This document shows, one piece after another, positions 63,032 through 64,000 of a stretch of 64,000 nucleotides of DNA (positions within the stretch are counted from its first letter, which is position 1; each line of letters starts with the position of its first letter). The notes under the pieces were generated by a model, which did not search any database, was not told where the DNA came from, and saw nothing but the letters and a program-made list of their open reading frames with translations. A program made the translations under genes and the position numbers. The stretch lies in contig NZ_JAJOYT010000008.1 of assembly GCF_021290965.1 (NCBI RefSeq), forward strand, positions 1 through 64,000. Direction: 5' to 3'. The DNA is from Rheinheimera faecalis (GTDB taxonomy: Bacteria > Pseudomonadota > Gammaproteobacteria > Enterobacterales > Alteromonadaceae).

Positions 63032-64000
63032 ATGATTATTAGCGCTTTTGATATGTTCAGCATTGGTATTGGCCCATCCAGTTCTCACACCGTAGGCCCT
63101 ATGCGTGCTGCCAAAAAATTCTGTGAAAACCTGCAAGCCATGGGCTTGTTTGATCAAGTCACCAGTGTTAAAGCTGAACTCTTTGGTTCTTTAGGCCAAA
63201 CCGGTATTGGTCACGGCACAGGTAAAGCGGTGATTTTAGGTTTGTCCGGTTTTTTACCGGAAAACATTAACCCTGATGCCATACCTGCTTTATTAAAAAC
63301 TGTAGATGAAACCCAGCAGATACAGCTGGATCAACAACGTTCTGTGGCTTTCCCGCGGGAAGGCGCTATTGTATTTCACCGTCGCAAAACTTTAAAAGAG
63401 CATTCCAACGGCATGGAGCTGATAGCTTTCGCTGGCCATGAAGTGCTGTTCAGCGAAATTTATTTTTCGATAGGCGGCGGTTTTATCGTTAAAGCAGAAG
63501 ACTTTGCCAAAGAAAAAGAAGCCGCCAGTCAGTTTGCCGCAGACAATCCGCCGCCTTTCCCTTTTGAAAGTGGCGCAGAGCTGATGAAGCTATGTAAAGA
63601 AAACGGTTTATCCATTGCAGGCTTGATGATGGAAAACGAAAAGGTCCTTCGCAACGAACAACAAATTCAGGACGAGCTGGGTAAAATCTGGTCAACCATG
63701 TACGACTGTGTACAACGTGGTATTCGCACTGAAGGCATTTTACCTGGTGGCTTAAAAGTAAAACGCCGTGCCCCTGCTCTGCATAAAAGGTTAATGGCGG
63801 AAAAAAGCTCAGACCCATTGCAAGTAATGGACTGGGTGAATTTATTTGCTTTGGCGGTCAATGAAGAAAACGCCGCAGGTGGCCGGGTAGTCACAGCCCC
63901 AACTAACGGTGCTGCCGGTATTATTCCTGCGGTCTTGATGTATTACGACAAATATATTCAGCCTGTCACACCGGATATCTACTGCCGTTATCTGTTAACA
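63032..64000 (+). CDS. sdaA: L-serine ammonia-lyase, partial
   Basis: Open to the right edge: 323 codons from ATG 63032 with no stop, so the gene is cut by the window. Pyruvate-forming serine deaminase. MIISAFDMFSIGIGPSSSHTVGPM is the start of the one-chain L-serine dehydratase, with the conserved SSSHTVGP. FGSLGQTGIGHGTGKAVILGL, FSIGGGFIV and RVVTAPTNGAAGIIPAVLMYY follow. Iron-sulfur cysteines would be mostly beyond the edge. Ribosome site weak; the promoter is immediately upstream. It is next to nudL and pabB as in E. coli. Confidence 0.95.
   Translation, partial: MIISAFDMFSIGIGPSSSHTVGPMRAAKKFCENLQAMGLFDQVTSVKAELFGSLGQTGIGHGTGKAVILGLSGFLPENINPDAIPALLKTVDETQQIQLDQQRSVAFPREGAIVFHRRKTLKEHSNGMELIAFAGHEVLFSEIYFSIGGGFIVKAEDFAKEKEAASQFAADNPPPFPFESGAELMKLCKENGLSIAGLMMENEKVLRNEQQIQDELGKIWSTMYDCVQRGIRTEGILPGGLKVKRRAPALHKRLMAEKSSDPLQVMDWVNLFALAVNEENAAGGRVVTAPTNGAAGIIPAVLMYYDKYIQPVTPDIYCRYLLT

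Overview
The window looks like a chromosomal segment of a free-living, aquatic gammaproteobacterium close to Rheinheimera, Alishewanella or other Alteromonadales/Chromatiales. This is inferred from the protein families (DcaP-type porin, CrbS/CrbR acetate control, PsrA-FadE, large TonB receptor, many c-di-GMP enzymes) and from intergenic repeats of a kind common in that group. No phage, plasmid backbone, insertion sequence, CRISPR array, rRNA or tRNA was seen. Genes are dense, with short operons on both strands.

Region 1 (1-14.1 kb) is an acetate/carboxylate uptake and activation island. It holds a DcaP-like porin divergent from acs, a LuxR-type response regulator (CrbR-like), an AI-2E family membrane protein, and a giant hybrid kinase with a sodium-solute-symporter sensor domain (CrbS-like). 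Divergent from the kinase are a DUF4212 small subunit plus an SSS transporter, then a cNMP/CBS/DUF294 protein and a DEDDh-type exonuclease. The acs promoter and the kinase/transporter intergenic region share a GACTAARGTC palindrome that could be the response-regulator site. Region 2 (14.1-20.3 kb) has psrA-fadE with a PsrA-like operator, then a TonB-dependent receptor preceded by a long leader with a 24-codon ORF. Region 3 (20.4-28.4 kb) has a Fur-box-preceded cytochrome c/FTR1 iron permease, DUF2252, an amidohydrolase-RidA fusion, a zinc alcohol dehydrogenase and rimO.

Region 4 (28.4-39.4 kb) has a diguanylate cyclase, an operon of KefG-like/Kef-like/cNMP-binding proteins, a PadR-HAAS-membrane PPP phosphatase operon behind a 10-bp inverted repeat, a NUDT6-like Nudix protein, and a NatAB-type ABC exporter operon with a DUF3025 gene. 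Region 5 (39.4-51.9 kb) has asnB, a repeat-rich spacer, an exported EGLA-motif propeller-like protein overlapping a VF530-type gene, small DUF6968-like and pRiA4b-ORF3-like genes, a very large discoidin/di-heme lipoprotein, pirin, and lemA plus an M48 peptidase separated by a mosaic repeat. Region 6 (52-64 kb) has a 1519-residue GGDEF/EAL sensor, YjbR, an S9 peptidase, class I fumarase, pabB-nudL, and the start of an L-serine dehydratase gene that runs off the right edge.

Non-coding structure is a notable part of the window. There are four copies of a ~125-bp dispersed repeat (39.46, 41.28, 49.92 and 60.62 kb). In two of them the middle is replaced by a second, REP-like hairpin family (five copies). 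There is also a pair of GGGTCAGA palindromes and several perfect hairpins at gene ends. No wholly new defence or mobile system was identified. The best leads are the shared acetate-regulon palindrome, the hairpin abutting the crbR ribosome site, the PadR/HAAS/phosphatase operon, the mosaic repeats, and the TonB-receptor leader ORF.
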